Shown: in pieces, positions 14,368 through 28,974 of the stretch
How the letters are laid out: every line of letters begins with the position of its first letter
Position numbering within the stretch: the first letter of the stretch is position 1
DNA from: Sepiola atlantica
Taxonomy: Eukaryota > Mollusca > Cephalopoda > Sepiida > Sepiolidae
Direction: 5' to 3'
NCBI GenBank assembly: GCA_963556195.1
Contig: OY744525.1
Coordinates: forward strand, 52,589,837-52,653,836
Length of the DNA stretch: 64,000 nucleotides
Notes under the pieces: model-generated
What the model was told of the DNA's origin: nothing
The model's input: only the letters and a program-made list of their open reading frames with translations
The model's database searches: none
Translations under genes and position numbers: made by a program

Positions 14368-17300
14368 TTTATTGTAAAGGATGGATAAGGATCATAGTGT
14401 GGTCTCATTAGTTTTTCTTAGGTTAACACAAGCAAAGCTTTCATAGGATGTGTGTCATGTAAGGATTGGCCGATGGTTTTTGTTTAGCTTTCAAACATGG
14501 TTGAAACATTGTGGCTATGTCAGAAGGAGATACTGTTTAGGGCAAGGTTTTTTTTTCTTCTGTTTATTAATTTGTAATCAGTTTTCAGAGTTGTATTAAT
14601 AACAGAAATTTTTTAAATTGTATCATGCTGTTATATTTCTTTATTCTTTAATACACCAATGGACAAATAGATATCAACCGGCCAAGAGTGCAACACAATT
14701 CCCTTGTGGTTTGACCTCCCTTTGGTGCTAAGAGTATGGGTTTCAAAAAAGAAAATGATAAAAAAACATTCCCCTTGCATCTGGACACCCTGAAACTGTT
14801 GGTAACGAACTTCCTAGCTATAAGTAACATAGGAGTTAATTTTCACTTAATCATTTACAATATATATGGAGTTTCTGCTCTAAATCTCTAATCTAATATA
14901 TAAAATAAAGTCAGTCTCTTTATCATTTCTTTGTCATGATAGCTTTCTTCCTACAAAATTAATATTTGATTCTGATTTGTCATTTTTTTCTTGAGATTGT
15001 TACATCATATTGTTAAGAACAATAAAATGTAATACTTTGTCTAGGTTGAAATTATTTTCAAATTGTTAACCATCTTTAAAAAAAAATGGGGCGTAACTCT
15101 GTATCTGTCCATACAGAGTTACTTCACTTTGATTGGAACGAAAAATAGTAATATTTTGGGGAAACCAAAAAACAAGACAAATGGCAAGTAAATACTACCG
15201 GGCAACGTCGGATAGATAAAACTAGTAAATAATAAAAATGTTGACGTGCCTAGATGTGACAGATAAGCGCCCTCAAACCTTTAAAGATTGGTATTTTTTA
15301 TTCAATGCATGTGCAGAAAACAGTCTATTATTCTGAACTGAATCTGATTTTCAATGCCTTAAAAAAAAATTTTTTTTTTTTTTTTTTTCAGAATGATGGT
15401 GACATTCTTGGAAATATGGTTTTGTGAGTAAACATTTTTTTTTTTTTTTTTTTTCGAAACTTAAACATGACAGACCAATGAATAGACCAACAGAGCCTCT
15501 TAATGTGTGGACGCATCTAAAAATGTTATTTCAATATTTTTTTTTTTTTCCAAACTTAAGCGTGATAGACCAACTGACAGATGGACAGTGCTTCTCGTAG
15601 TGATGCGAGGACACCCCCCCCCCCTCCCCAAAAAAACATTAAAAAGTTACCTTTGTCTCTATTATAACTTGACAAAAACCTAGTGTCATGGAAGGAGACC
15701 TGAGATGATTTATAAATTGATACATGAGTTGTGGTCTCTGTTTTATAGAGAAAATTAAAAAATATGCAGGCAGGCAGACAGACGACTTTAATACATTATA
15801 TATAGAGAGATAAAGCAAGTCAAATTGTACACACAAATATTCAAATTGTTTAAATTTCCATGTTGGCTTATATAACTGACATTTTCCTCAATGGGGTATT
15901 CTATGTTTAATGGTGTGTGTCAAATTATGAATACGTGAAAAAATATTTTGAAAGATTTTTTTTTTTAAAGAAAGACTTGTATTTTCATATTTGCAGATTC
16001 AAGGGTTTTTTTTTTTTTAATTCTTTCAAAACTAATATTTTTTTTACTTATTCATAAATTGGCCCACTCCACCCAGTATAGAATGTTATGGAGAAGGTGT
16101 CATTTACCAAAACGTAAGTTATATAATAGTAATAATAATGCACTCATTGTGTGGAGTGCTCGAGTGCACTACAACTCATCAAAAGTGCATGTATAATACA
16201 TTGGATATTGTACAAATGGAATAGTGTATGAGTCATGGCATACATGTTTGTATGAAGAGGGGGGGGCATCAGGTGTAGGTTTGGCAAATTTCGGAAAGCA
16301 TGAGGGTTTTAAAGGATGCAGCGTCTCTGCAGCCAACAACTTATGTAAGCAATTGTTCAATGCTATCACAATTTTGAGCATGACAAAAAATGTTTTCAAA
16401 AGTCATGGAAACTGCTGTTTTCTACCTTTATAGACATGTTCATGTATATTATACACATGGAGATCGAAAAAGTGCTCAGGGTTGTTTTGAACAAGATGGT
16501 TAATAATTTTGTGCGTCGTTACCAAGTCAGTTGCTAGACATCGGAGCTTCAACAAACCTAAGCCCAGGGAAATAAGGTGTTCAGAATTCTAAGTCTAAAA
16601 ACTTTTAACAATTTGAATCTTGAATTTAATCTAATATTTCTGCTCTAAATAAAGATATAAATAAAATAAGCTGACAGGGTCAGCTTATTTAAAGTACAAT
16701 TATTTTATTTATATCTTTATTTTTATTTTTTCTAAATCCACGATTAGGGGACCAAAATTTGAACTTGTAACAAAAGGTTCCCTGACCCTTGCTGATGCGG
16801 ATGATACAGTGAGAACCTATGACTTAACTATGGAACCAACTGCAGGTAAGCTATTGGTCATTCTGACATTTTTTCTGCAGATTTCATTTTGTGACCCTCT
16901 TTTACCCACTCTAAAGTCCAGATAGATAAGGGTCTTTAGACCCATGGGTCTATAGAAGCACCTCAGAGTTAAGGAAATGGATTCATAGTTAAGTGTAATA
17001 AAATATGTTAAGTGAAAATCTTATCTTTGCTGTCCTTTCATGAGTGTCTAGCAACCCGACTGAGAGAAGAGTATCTAGACCACATTGTCAAACCCAGAGA
17101 TGCGAACATACATCTGTAGCTCCCATTGATGGGCTGTATAACAATATGGTGTCATACTAAACCTGTTCCTTTCAGAGTCCGGCAGAAGTTTTTAAAAGAA
17201 TTGTTTTAATTTATTAATGACTCGCAACTTATCAAGGCTCAAAAAACACTTGAGGATAAGAGTTAATGAGATATATTGGCAGTTGAATGATGATGAATAC

Positions 17301-20300
17301 TATGAGAGGGTTGAAAATCTCCACATACCACCAACTAAATATAAGAGCCAGCCCAGAAAACAGATTCTTCTATCTTTGTCAGAAACATCGCTCATAGAAT
17401 GCGAGGAGTAAAGGACAAAATAAGAAGGAAGTGAGAGTTACGAGGTTGTCAAAAATGACCCCATGGTCCACTTTCTACTCTCCATGAATCCAGTGTGAAG
17501 CAAATGTATGTGGAAATGCAGCAAAAACCTGTACAGTAACCAAACAAGCACTTGTTTTACAAAAACGTATCCTTCGTCTAATGCATGCTAAATACACAGG
17601 AAATTTAAAGATCTTGTGTTTCTTGGTTCAGTAGTTCCAGGATCCTCATCTGGCATTAATAGAGGAATGGAAATGGCCACTTCTGTATTTGGACAGCTAA
17701 AAGAAAAAGTATGGAGCAGGAAGGACACCCCTGAAGTTAAGACTTTACAATGCATTTATAGTTCCTATTGCTGTATATACAGGTGAAACATGGACTACGC
17801 TGGCAGAGCATGAGAGGAAGCTCAATCTCTTTGTAATGAAATGTTTACAAAGTATCTTTGGGGTAACTTTGCGAGATAGACAAAAAAAATGTAGATATCA
17901 AAAAGAAACTTAAAGTTAGCATATCTATCAATGATGTTATTCAAAAAAAAGAGAAGCGAATAACGTGGTTTCGGCAGGTTTCCCAGCGACCAGACTCCAA
18001 CTATATAAAGAAATCATATCAAGAAGATTTCATTGAAGAAAGATGAAGAGGATGACCATCAAAGAGATTGGCCAACTAGATAGGAGTTGAGATTGGCATT
18101 CTGCTTCTGATAGCTGAAACAGTGCCTGAAGATCATGATAAGTTGCGAAATTTTGTTCTCTAGCATGTGGTGAAACTCTCTGGAATATGCACATGTAAAA
18201 TAAGTCAAGTCAAATATGCAGGTCACACAATCCTGTATTTCTTGTCTTCTATTAAAATTCTGCCTCTTATTATGTTGTACTTCAAATCTGTTGCTATTGT
18301 TATGCACAATGCCATTAGCAATATTGCACTGGCCATGATCGTATGTCCGTTATCTTCGTCTGAATTCGGTGCTTGATCTCGACACGAATCGTAGTTTCAA
18401 TCACATGGTCTCGATCACTGCTGTAAAAAGGGATTTTCCTCTCAAATAAAATCACAACTTAAGTTTAAAACAAGTAACAATGTTTTATTTTGGAAGTTTA
18501 CACTGATACTTGATCTCTCTACCAAACGACAAACTTGCAAATCGGGATAAACATATCTTCCAACCGAACACAGTCTATCAGCACAAAGCCCATCCGTCTC
18601 TGAAACCCACATAATCTAACTGATGTTCTCTCCCCGTCCTGCTGGAATATATATAGATATCACTTCGACCATGCTACAAGACCACTCGAGATTTATGGGC
18701 TGTTAATCTATGGACGTAATAAAATGACTGACCATGAGGCCCATCATCTGGTATGAACATTATTTTTACAAAATCTCAAGTGGTTCACAATCACAGCATG
18801 GAACCTCGTATCTAAGAAAACATTATTACAAAGAGGCAGCCAATTTCTTGTATAGTCCTTCTTAGCTAAATATTTTCCATTTGTAAGCCTGTCGTTTGCA
18901 GTATGCACCTATGCACCCTATTAAACATGCAGCATTGCGCATGCTTACATGCCTAACAATTTATTTACTCCAATACAACAAATTCATTCATATAAATAAG
19001 ATAAATAAGATCCCTTTCCAGAAGTAAAATACTCTAAACTACATAATAAATGGAATCTTCTTCAAAAACTAAGTGTATACATTTGGAATAGCATAACTAT
19101 TTTTCTTTTTTCTGTATGAATCAACATATTAGGGGTTTTTTTTTAACCTGTTGGATTCTGTTGTTGGCATTGGTTTTCCCTGATTCCTTTCTAGAATGAA
19201 CTACCCACAGGAGAAACCATGTGGAGGTTGCCAATACTTATAGTGAAAGTGATATTATGAATCCAACTGGATTCTAACATGCGATGCTGAGTCGTCAGTC
19301 CACACTGGTATCCATTTTACCACCACCACCACCACCTCCCAGCATACCTGTTAACATAAGAATATTAGAAAGAAAAAAAGTATCTTGGATAAAATCTTCA
19401 AGCCAACAAATGATGTGAAATAATAAGTTTTCTTCTTTTCTTCCTGTCTTCATTTAGCTTTTAATAATAAGTTATTTTATTTATTAATTTATTTCAGATG
19501 GCAATACATATGAACTGCCATTCTTTGGTCATTACTGTTGTCGACTTGCTACATTACCTCACTGTCTGACACAGGCAGCCATGACAGGGTACCTCAATCT
19601 GTTGGTAAGTTCAAAGCGCCACCATTTTAAGGTGAAAGTCTTCCTTTGTCTTGTACTTCATCAATTTATAAAAAGAAAAAGAGGGCTATGTTTTTTATAT
19701 CATTTTCTTTGTGTTTTTATATAAGGATGGAAATTATTAGCTCACATTTTAATACCAATTTTTATTAACGAACTAGAAAAATGTGACCTGTTGAATCAAC
19801 CGTTTGATTGTTTAAATCAGGAAAAAGTGAGTTTGCAAAGCCAGTTAAATTTTCAAAATAAAGACAAAATCCCAAATTAGTCTTTCTGTTTGCTATATCC
19901 CCCTCTCTCTTTCTATTTCTTAATCTCTCCATCTCTCTCCAGCTATGAGGTAAATGGTATTAATACTTGTGTTGATATTTTTTGTTTATATAATCTCCTA
20001 TTTTATATTTAGTTCTATTACCTTTGACTGTTAATAAATATAGAGAAAGAGACAGAAGTAAGAGTGGATAGACAATGTATAAGATAAGAGAGGGTGAGAG
20101 TGATAGACTGAAACTTAATAAGAGAATAATGACTTGGTTAGTTAATTGCAAATTAGGGTTAATTAGAAAAATTCGAATGGATTTTTCTTTAAAATATAAC
20201 TCAATCTCAAAACCAAGGAATACTTTAACATGTATTTTGTGTGGTTAAAATATATGGGGGAAAAGCCTTGTGGAAACAAACGTTGATTAATTCAGCTTTA

Positions 20301-21077
20301 GTATAATAGCTAGAAAAAATATGCGACTGGGAGGAGCATATTTTTACTAGCCTGGGAGAATAATATCATATTGAACGAACATATTCTACAGATAGTACCC
20401 CCCCCCCCCAAACGGAGAAGGGAGTTCCTGGGAAGTTGGTCTCATGACAACAGAACAGATACTACATTACCCCTTCCCTAAAGGAGGATGTAATACCTGG
20501 GAAGATTACCCCCACTCACTTAAAAATGGAGGATATAATTCCTGGGAGGACGGTCTTATGACAACAGAACCGATACTACACTACCCACCCCCATTAAAAG
20601 ATAATACAATAATATATTAAAACATTTTTTTTATTTTTTCATTCATTTAAAATGTCTAGCCATAAAAACGTTATTTTTATGGTTCCTTGGCCTTTTGGCT
20701 TAGGAACACAGTGTAGTATCTGTTCTCAGCATCCCAACCACATCAGACGTTTTACTATCGACGAAGATATTATTGCGTAAATATAAGAAAATATGACAAT
20801 GAACAATTACAACTATATATTACAGAATATAAGTTTATTAGAAGCTGTTTATAAAATAAATATGCAAATTAAGAAAATCTAAAAGTGTTCATGGGTATTT
20901 GCAGTTTACTATATATACGATATTTCAAAATCTTATCGTATCATAGAATTAATTAAGCACAACAGGTTTTGATGTTAATATAGTTAGGATAGATGGGAAA
21001 AAAACTTATGCATTTATTCATGTAGACAAATGTTGATTCCAGAAGTTGGTAAAACAATCTTTCGGAATATATTATTG

Positions 21078-21110
<33 letters not shown>

Positions 21111-24100
21111 AGATATTGGACTCTCTGTTTTTACTAGAAGTAACAAGTGGACTTCATGACATAAATAGTATTTATTTCTCAGCTTGTCGCATAGCTGTTG
21201 AAGTGGCGAGTTGGTTAGAGCGCCGGAAAATAAGTCGAAGGTGATTTGTGTCTGGGGCTCGAATCGTGCGACCGGCTGAACAGTTATTTTCCACACTGAT
21301 GGTTCCATTAGGATGAAACGTATATGTACGTGGATAATAATTATATATATAATTATTTAATAATAAATATTTAAGGGTCTCAAATGTCATAACATGTTTT
21401 TTTGTATACCTGCATTATCAATACGTTCTTGGACCGTATTCCATGCAAAATCTGGCCAATGTTTTCTCCTCTTCCCTCCGTTTGGACAGGGTGCAAAAAA
21501 AAGAATTTCTAACCCTAACAGGTCCCACACTGTCTGTCAAGCTCCAGTTGCATCCCCGTGTTAGTGTTGCATTCTTTTGCTTGTTTTACAAGTACTTTCT
21601 GGAATGTGCTCCGATGAACACTACACTTGTACCCCCTCAACAAAAATACACCCAACCCTCCTAACTAGCAAAAACATTCACTGTAGAGGTCCCTAGATGC
21701 TGGAAATATTTCTATTCTGATAGCTTCTTTTCTAAGACCGCTTGCCTTTGGAATTCCCTTCCTGCTCACTCTTTCCCCGACCATTCCAACATACACAGAT
21801 TTAAATGTAATGTGAACAAGCATCTTGCTGCTAAACTCTCTATCCAGATTGCTCCCTATAAATCTGGCTCCTATCATAGTATCTCATTACGCATCAATGG
21901 CAATATGGCTTGTCTTGAGTGGATAATAAAAAAATAAATAAAAAATGAATAATAACAACTTCCATTGCCGATATTTATCGTTTTCCTCTTTTTCTTTTTT
22001 TACACTCATGTTAACTTTGGTAATACAATTAAATAAATAGTTAATTTAGTCCACAGGCTGAGATTAAACAAACACAAGGTGAAAAATTAGGCTTTCACTG
22101 GATTCGTACCTACATCTCCGGAAAAAAAAACCTACCTGATGCAGGTGTCATCTTTTGCCGTTTGACTAACGAGCCGCATGGTTAGAGAAAGCTGAATTTG
22201 TACAAATAACTCATCACCCAGTCTCTGCGATAAATCCTTATTTAAGTGCTTTAAAATTGTTAGGATTGTAAAGGAACCAAAGACAGTTTTAAACTTTGTT
22301 TGCCTGATATTCCCCACCCCCCAGTCTCTGTGGCCTTTATAATTCAATGCATCTACTGTCGGTGCTTCTCAGACTTTTGGAACCATTTTCCATCGTCTTT
22401 AGTCACTTTTTCTACAAGAGTTGTTGGGGGTGGTAGGGCACCTTTGATGATGGTAAGTATTCGCAGACGTGTTTGTTAGTTTTCTATCATCTGACAACCC
22501 ACCCGCACCCGCCCGGTGACTGAAAAATTCTATTGCAAAATCATCAGAGAAAATAATAATAAAAATGCTGTGCATTCAACTTGATGACTCTCATCTGGGA
22601 GTGACTAACCAACAACACAAAACTTGTAGCCACACCTAGTAAGCGAGATGAAACTAATCAATGCTATATGGGAATCTTCAGATGCAGAAGGATCTCATTA
22701 TGTGTGTGTGTGCGTGTGTAATAACATATGGGAATTAGCAGGTAGATTGGGGGGGGGTCTCATCTTGTGTGTCTATGTAATTAAATGGCATTGGATTTTG
22801 TATGAATCATGATTATTTGTATGATAATTATTTCATTATGTCAGTCATAATTAAAAATATCAAAAGAACTCAAAAGTTAAAAAAGCTTACATTGCTTTAT
22901 TTGAATAATTTGTTTCTTTCTTAATAACATTGTGTGACGATTTGTGTGTGTGCGTATTTCTCGTGTTAGTAACTTTGATAATTACACATTGAATTTTTAT
23001 TTGCTATTAATTGAATGTCTGTTGAAATATCATAAATGTAGTAATGTATAATAAAACGAGTTTTTAAAAAATCTTATTTTAAAAATTAATTACAAAATTA
23101 AATCCACCATAATGCATTTTGGTTTCTTTGTACACAAGTCAACGATTTAAATTTTTTGTTTATAGTGTAAAAAAAACGAACAAATTAATTTGTGACCCTT
23201 TGAAATTTTAAGGCATTTAAAATGTCAGTCATTTTGGCGTTAAAATCCTTAGCGATCCTAGTGTTTAAAGCTATTTATAGAGATTAAAAGAACATTAACG
23301 AAATTTGATTATAATTTTATAACAATTTGGTTCAATTAATAATTTAATGACTAAACGATACCATACAATTTAAATGTATGGGGAAGGGGTAAAAAGACTC
23401 CTGGCAACGCCGGGTAGATACAGCTAGTCAATTGCACAGATATTGATAATTGCCATAAACATAATACTAATACTTCATGCAACACGAGAAAACATCTTGA
23501 CCATTTTTGATCATCTACAGAAACACACATTGTTTTAAAATATAAGAAATCATTTTTTAAATCCAATTTGATGCTAGATTTTTTATTTTTTTCAATAAAT
23601 GAAAACAATATAAATCAAATATTTTGTCCAAAGCAGACCTTTATCAATGAATTATAGACATTATTTTTTTCTGTTTTTCTTCATTGTTGAGCTATAACGA
23701 CGAAGATGACCGACTTTTCCTGGTGTTAAATGGCGACTGTTATTAATGTCTTGATTTGTGTAGAGAAAATGCTGGTCACTTGTGTATAGTTAATAGATCT
23801 AATATTTCTACATCGAAAAGCATGGTTAAGTGAAAAATATAAGAAATCATCTTTAAAACCGAATTCTATGCTAGAAGATTTTTTTCAATAAATGAGAATA
23901 TTTAGGACAAATCAGGCCTTCAGTATTGTATAGTGGTCTTTGTTTTTAGTAGCTAGTCACCCCCCCCCCCCTCCTCTCCTCCAATATTCTCTTGGCCGAC
24001 CATCTGTTTTGGATGTAAAATCCCAAAACAAACTCTATGGTTCCGGTCTTTTTATTATTTTTTTGGAGCTCAGAGAAAACATTGTGTATGGACCGTGATA

Positions 24101-25579
24101 TTCTTTACCTGTGTTATTTCTATATACCCAAACCTTGCCTGGGTGTGTGTGTTGGCGGAGGGGGCAGGCTTGTCAGAAGCGACTACTTAGTATGACTTGT
24201 CTCTGGCCAGGTCTTTATTTATTCCTCTTTCTCTACTGAATATGATGATGATGTAGAGCTGAAGCCAAAGCCAGATGAGAGAGGGCAAAATTGTTTCAGT
24301 TCTTTGGCAACACCGAGGATGTTTGCTTGTGTATGGGTGTATATATATATTGATAAAAAGCGGAGAACCGCTCGAAATATTATAATTATAATTTTACATG
24401 CTTTTAATGTTTTCCATAAAGTTATTTTTTATTCGTCAAATGTGAAGAAATTCATTATTTTTAGCCAAGAAATGCATTTTTTTTATATATATATATATAT
24501 AGTCACTGAGGTCCCGGTTTTGAATCTCACTAGGTCTTGCCACACTGATGAGTCATAAAGACGACAAAAGAAGTGTCTATGGATAACTATATTTTATAGA
24601 TATATGCATTGTGTTTGTAGCACTTATTGTTGCTAATTTTAAAAAGGTCAAATCAAAAATGATATTTCTTTACTTTTAGTTGGGGGTGCCTATTTCCCCC
24701 GTGATTTGGTCTTATAAAGTTCTGTCATTTCACACAAAAACATTTTTCTCTTTCCTTTGTCCTTTTTGTCAACGTTTTTTTTATTTTAATGTTTGCACAA
24801 TTTTCTTTTGTTAAAAAAAACGTTTTTAAAATTGTCCTCCAAAACTTCTTTTTGATAGGTTGATAAAGACACCCACAAACAGAAACGATATTGGTGTGTT
24901 TTAAAGAATCTGGAATTGGCCTGTTACCTGGCACCTGAAGAAGTTGGATTCTCCCGCCCACAACTCTGCATCGCAATCACCAAAGTAAGACAGTACCTAT
25001 TTTCTATGTTAACGCTAAGTCATCCTTAGAAATGACCATTATGAATATATAGGATATCTTGCAATTTTCATCAACGAAAACTGCAATAGATAAATACATT
25101 AAAAAGAAATGGCTATAATTATGAGAAAATAATACAAAAAATAAATTATTTTAAATAAAAGTCAGTTTTGGAAAATGGACAACAAATAGAAGAATCCAAA
25201 GAGAAGAAGTTATTTTGACTAGATTATCCATCGATTACGAGTGTTGAATTTATGCAGCTATAAAAGCTAAATACCATATAGCTTAGGGCCACACACTGAA
25301 GGGAGCTCATTTTTTTTAATAAATTTTTATTTTATCATTCATTAACACTAATTCATTAAAAGTTATATAACTATATATGTGGATGTAATCAGTCACTGGA
25401 AAATCATAAGCACACAAGTGGGTGAAAAAAAATTTTCTTTTAATTAATAAATACCAAAATAAATGTGTCGCTTACTATTTTGTACGATTTTAGAAACAAG
25501 GTAAATCCCAATTTCATTTTTCTTTTTTGTTAGGATATTCTATAGGTAATTTTGGACACCTTTTCCTTTTTCAAGCCTT

Positions 25580-25651
<72 letters not shown>

Positions 25652-25959
25652 CGGAAGTTTTTTTAACCTTCAAAACTGGGAAAAAAAAAAAGAAAAAAAA
25701 TTTCCGTTGAAAGATTTTTGTCTAGTAAGTCAATCAATCTACTGCAATCACTATATTAGTTAACTTCCAAGAATTTACTCTAATATAAATATATTTTTAT
25801 ATATGTTTTTTTTATATAAGGGATCGTCAGTTGTTTACCATGAAAACTGTTTCGGGATTTTAAAAACAAAACAGTATTTCTTTATCATGGCATCCCAGCA
25901 GTGTTGATCAGACACCACCTCCCTATTTAATAATTATTTTTTAATTAAAAAGTTTACGA

Positions 25960-26006
<47 letters not shown>

Positions 26007-26391
26007 CGTTAAAAAATAACTTGTTTTTTTATGTAATAAGTTTTGTCTGAGAAGGCATCAAGAACTGTACACAAGTGCAAATCAAAACTCTGAATTGGTC
26101 ACAAAAGCTGATTCTCGCAGCTATCAGTGTATGTGTATGTGTATAATCATGTTGACACACCGGTTCCGTTAGATCCCAAAGTTAAGCGACATTGAGCCTA
26201 GTCATTACTAAGAATGGTTACTATTTGGGAATACCGGGTGCTGCCTGGACTTCACATATGTTGTCCTGGAATCAAGCAGTACCGATTCAGGAGAGGTGTG
26301 GTTGGGGATTATGCAACCCTCGTTTCACAATTACGCACGCAGCCACTCTTACAGGAGGTATCCATTGTCTCTCAAGACTGAATGGAGGCCA

Positions 26392-26431
<40 letters not shown>

Positions 26432-27161
26432 AATTATAACTATTTTTTTATCTACATACGTATATGTTTCATCCTTTTGGAAATCGTCAGTGTAGAGATA
26501 ATTATTCATACTGGTCACAGAATTCGAAACCCCTGAACGCGAGTCATGTTATAACCAAAATTCCAACGCCTTAACCCACTCGACCACTATGAACAACCTG
26601 ATAAATCAGCGAGAGTTTAAACCTGTTATAAGCAGCTGTCATCAAGAGTGTTCAACTACTGAAGTAACATGCATCAAAGCTATGATGACGGCTGTGTTAA
26701 TACTACTTTACAGTGCCCAGACTAGATTGAGGGTGCAAATTCTTTCAAAAAATATATTTCAAAATCATAAATTTAAATTTTGAATTATGTATTGTTTTTG
26801 TTTTGTTTATTTTTTGGGGGTTACAAAATTATTATCTATTTAATTATGTTAAAGAATTTGATTTTTCGATCAAGGGGAGACAGTTCCACCAATGACTAAT
26901 ATTTAGTTATCTCCCTTTCGCATGCTTTATAATATTTTAGTTTGAAAAACGTTTTTTTATTTTTTTAATAAATGCTCACCACTTAGTAGGCCAGGTAGAT
27001 GCCACTCGAGGATAAAGGTTAATGGGATAGAATGATTTTCAGGATCGAGTTTGAATACTTGTCGGGACTGTTTTAGATAGGAATCTGTTGACACTATCGT
27101 TACGATATTGGTTAACTTGTTGTCAATACGCTATCTTTATTTGTTCAAATCTCTCTCTCTC

Positions 27162-27203
<42 letters not shown>

Positions 27204-27349
27204 ATCCAGGTAAAACATCCAAATATGATCTAAGGTTAAGATCGGATTCTAACTCTGCCTGATGAGATCTCAGTTTATAATAGCTGTTGATCGATAACAT
27301 CGACATGCCAGTGTCGCAGATTTTGTACATGTTTGTGTAAATAAAAATG

Positions 27350-27388
<39 letters not shown>

Positions 27389-28930
27389 AACCAACCACTA
27401 GGTTGATTAACCCAGCTAGACTTGAAATAGAACGAATTAGCAAAACCATTTCCAGAATTGGCAAAGAGATAAAAAAAAAATATCTAGAATTCAATCAATA
27501 GATTAACATTGTTTAAAGAATCACTTGGTTCAATACTATTGAGAAAAAAAAAAACTTTATTACAATTCGACATTGTAGACTTTTAACCATCAATCCCTCC
27601 ATCATTGCTTCAGAATTCAGAGATATCTAGAAATCAAATTCATATTAAGTGTAGAAGATAAGCCATTATTAACAATAATGATCAATGGATAAAAACAGGA
27701 AAAACAAACTCCTTTGATTTTGCGATGGGGGCATTAGATTCAGCAGTAGCTTCAAACCTGGTAGACGGATATATTTTTACATATTGATAAATATATTTGA
27801 AAATAGTGATATAGGTTTATATAAAGATGGTGGCTTAGCTATAATAAGAGTCAAATTTGAAAACTTTTTAAAAAATATAGCTAATGAAAAAATTAGGATT
27901 AATAGTTGAATTATTAGCAAATCTAATGTATGATGTAGACATAGCAATAACTCTACTAATAAGAAATTGTGTAACATCTATAACACTGCTCTAAAAAAAT
28001 AGTGGGTATGTCAGCATTAACATTAGATATAAGAAATAAGATACTAAAAATATGAAGAATAGAAATATTTGATTCACCCACCATATAATTAGATGCTAAA
28101 AACCAAACTAGGTAAAAAAAAAAAATTCTTAATCATATTGATAACCATTTTCTCATAACTGGCCCTCTACATCAAATATTTAATAAAAATAAATTAAAAT
28201 GAATTACAACTGTTGTGCAAATTAGACATGGTAAAGGCACATCATAATAAAATACTAAATGGTAACAGCAAAGATAAAAATTAGCAGAAAAATTACAACA
28301 ATAATAATAATAATAACAACAACAAAAATAGTAATGATTCTGATAGAAATAAGAAAAGTAAAAGAGAGGGGAAAAATGCATTTGTAACATTAAGTGTGAA
28401 TTGTCCTCTACAAAATAATTGTTTAACAAAAATCATAATCTACTAAGCTACAATATAGACTACTGAAAACAAGAATAACAAAAAATACTACAATGCATTA
28501 GAATTTTTTAAAGATTTTATAATCACAACAAAAACCAAATATAGTACATCACTATCTAACCATTTTTTTTTTTTTTACTTTAAGAGAGTAGATGAGTGGA
28601 AAATCTTAGGGTTTGCTAAGGTTTGCAGATTTTTAGACGATTCATGTTAGTTATTTCTGTGCGAGAAACTAGAAATCTTAGTTTAAAAAATTACTAAATC
28701 ATGGAAGCAACATAGCCACAAATTGTAGATATAGAATAAACTCTACTTTAGGATAGCTACTAAATAAAACCTCATTATAATAATTTTCTGAGCACACAGG
28801 AATCTTAAAACTAAGTACCATAATGGATGTAAAAAGTGCCTGTTTAGCCTACTTGAGAATGTGATGCTAAAGCATTAATGGAAATCAGTAAAATTTATTA
28901 ACTGATGAGATTGGGCAGAGATTTTCTTTC

Positions 28931-28974
<44 letters not shown>

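Noticed and set aside
20683..20730. Functional U2 snRNA gene
   Set aside because: Similarity is limited to the first part, with no Sm site or downstream stem-loops and no recognisable promoter.
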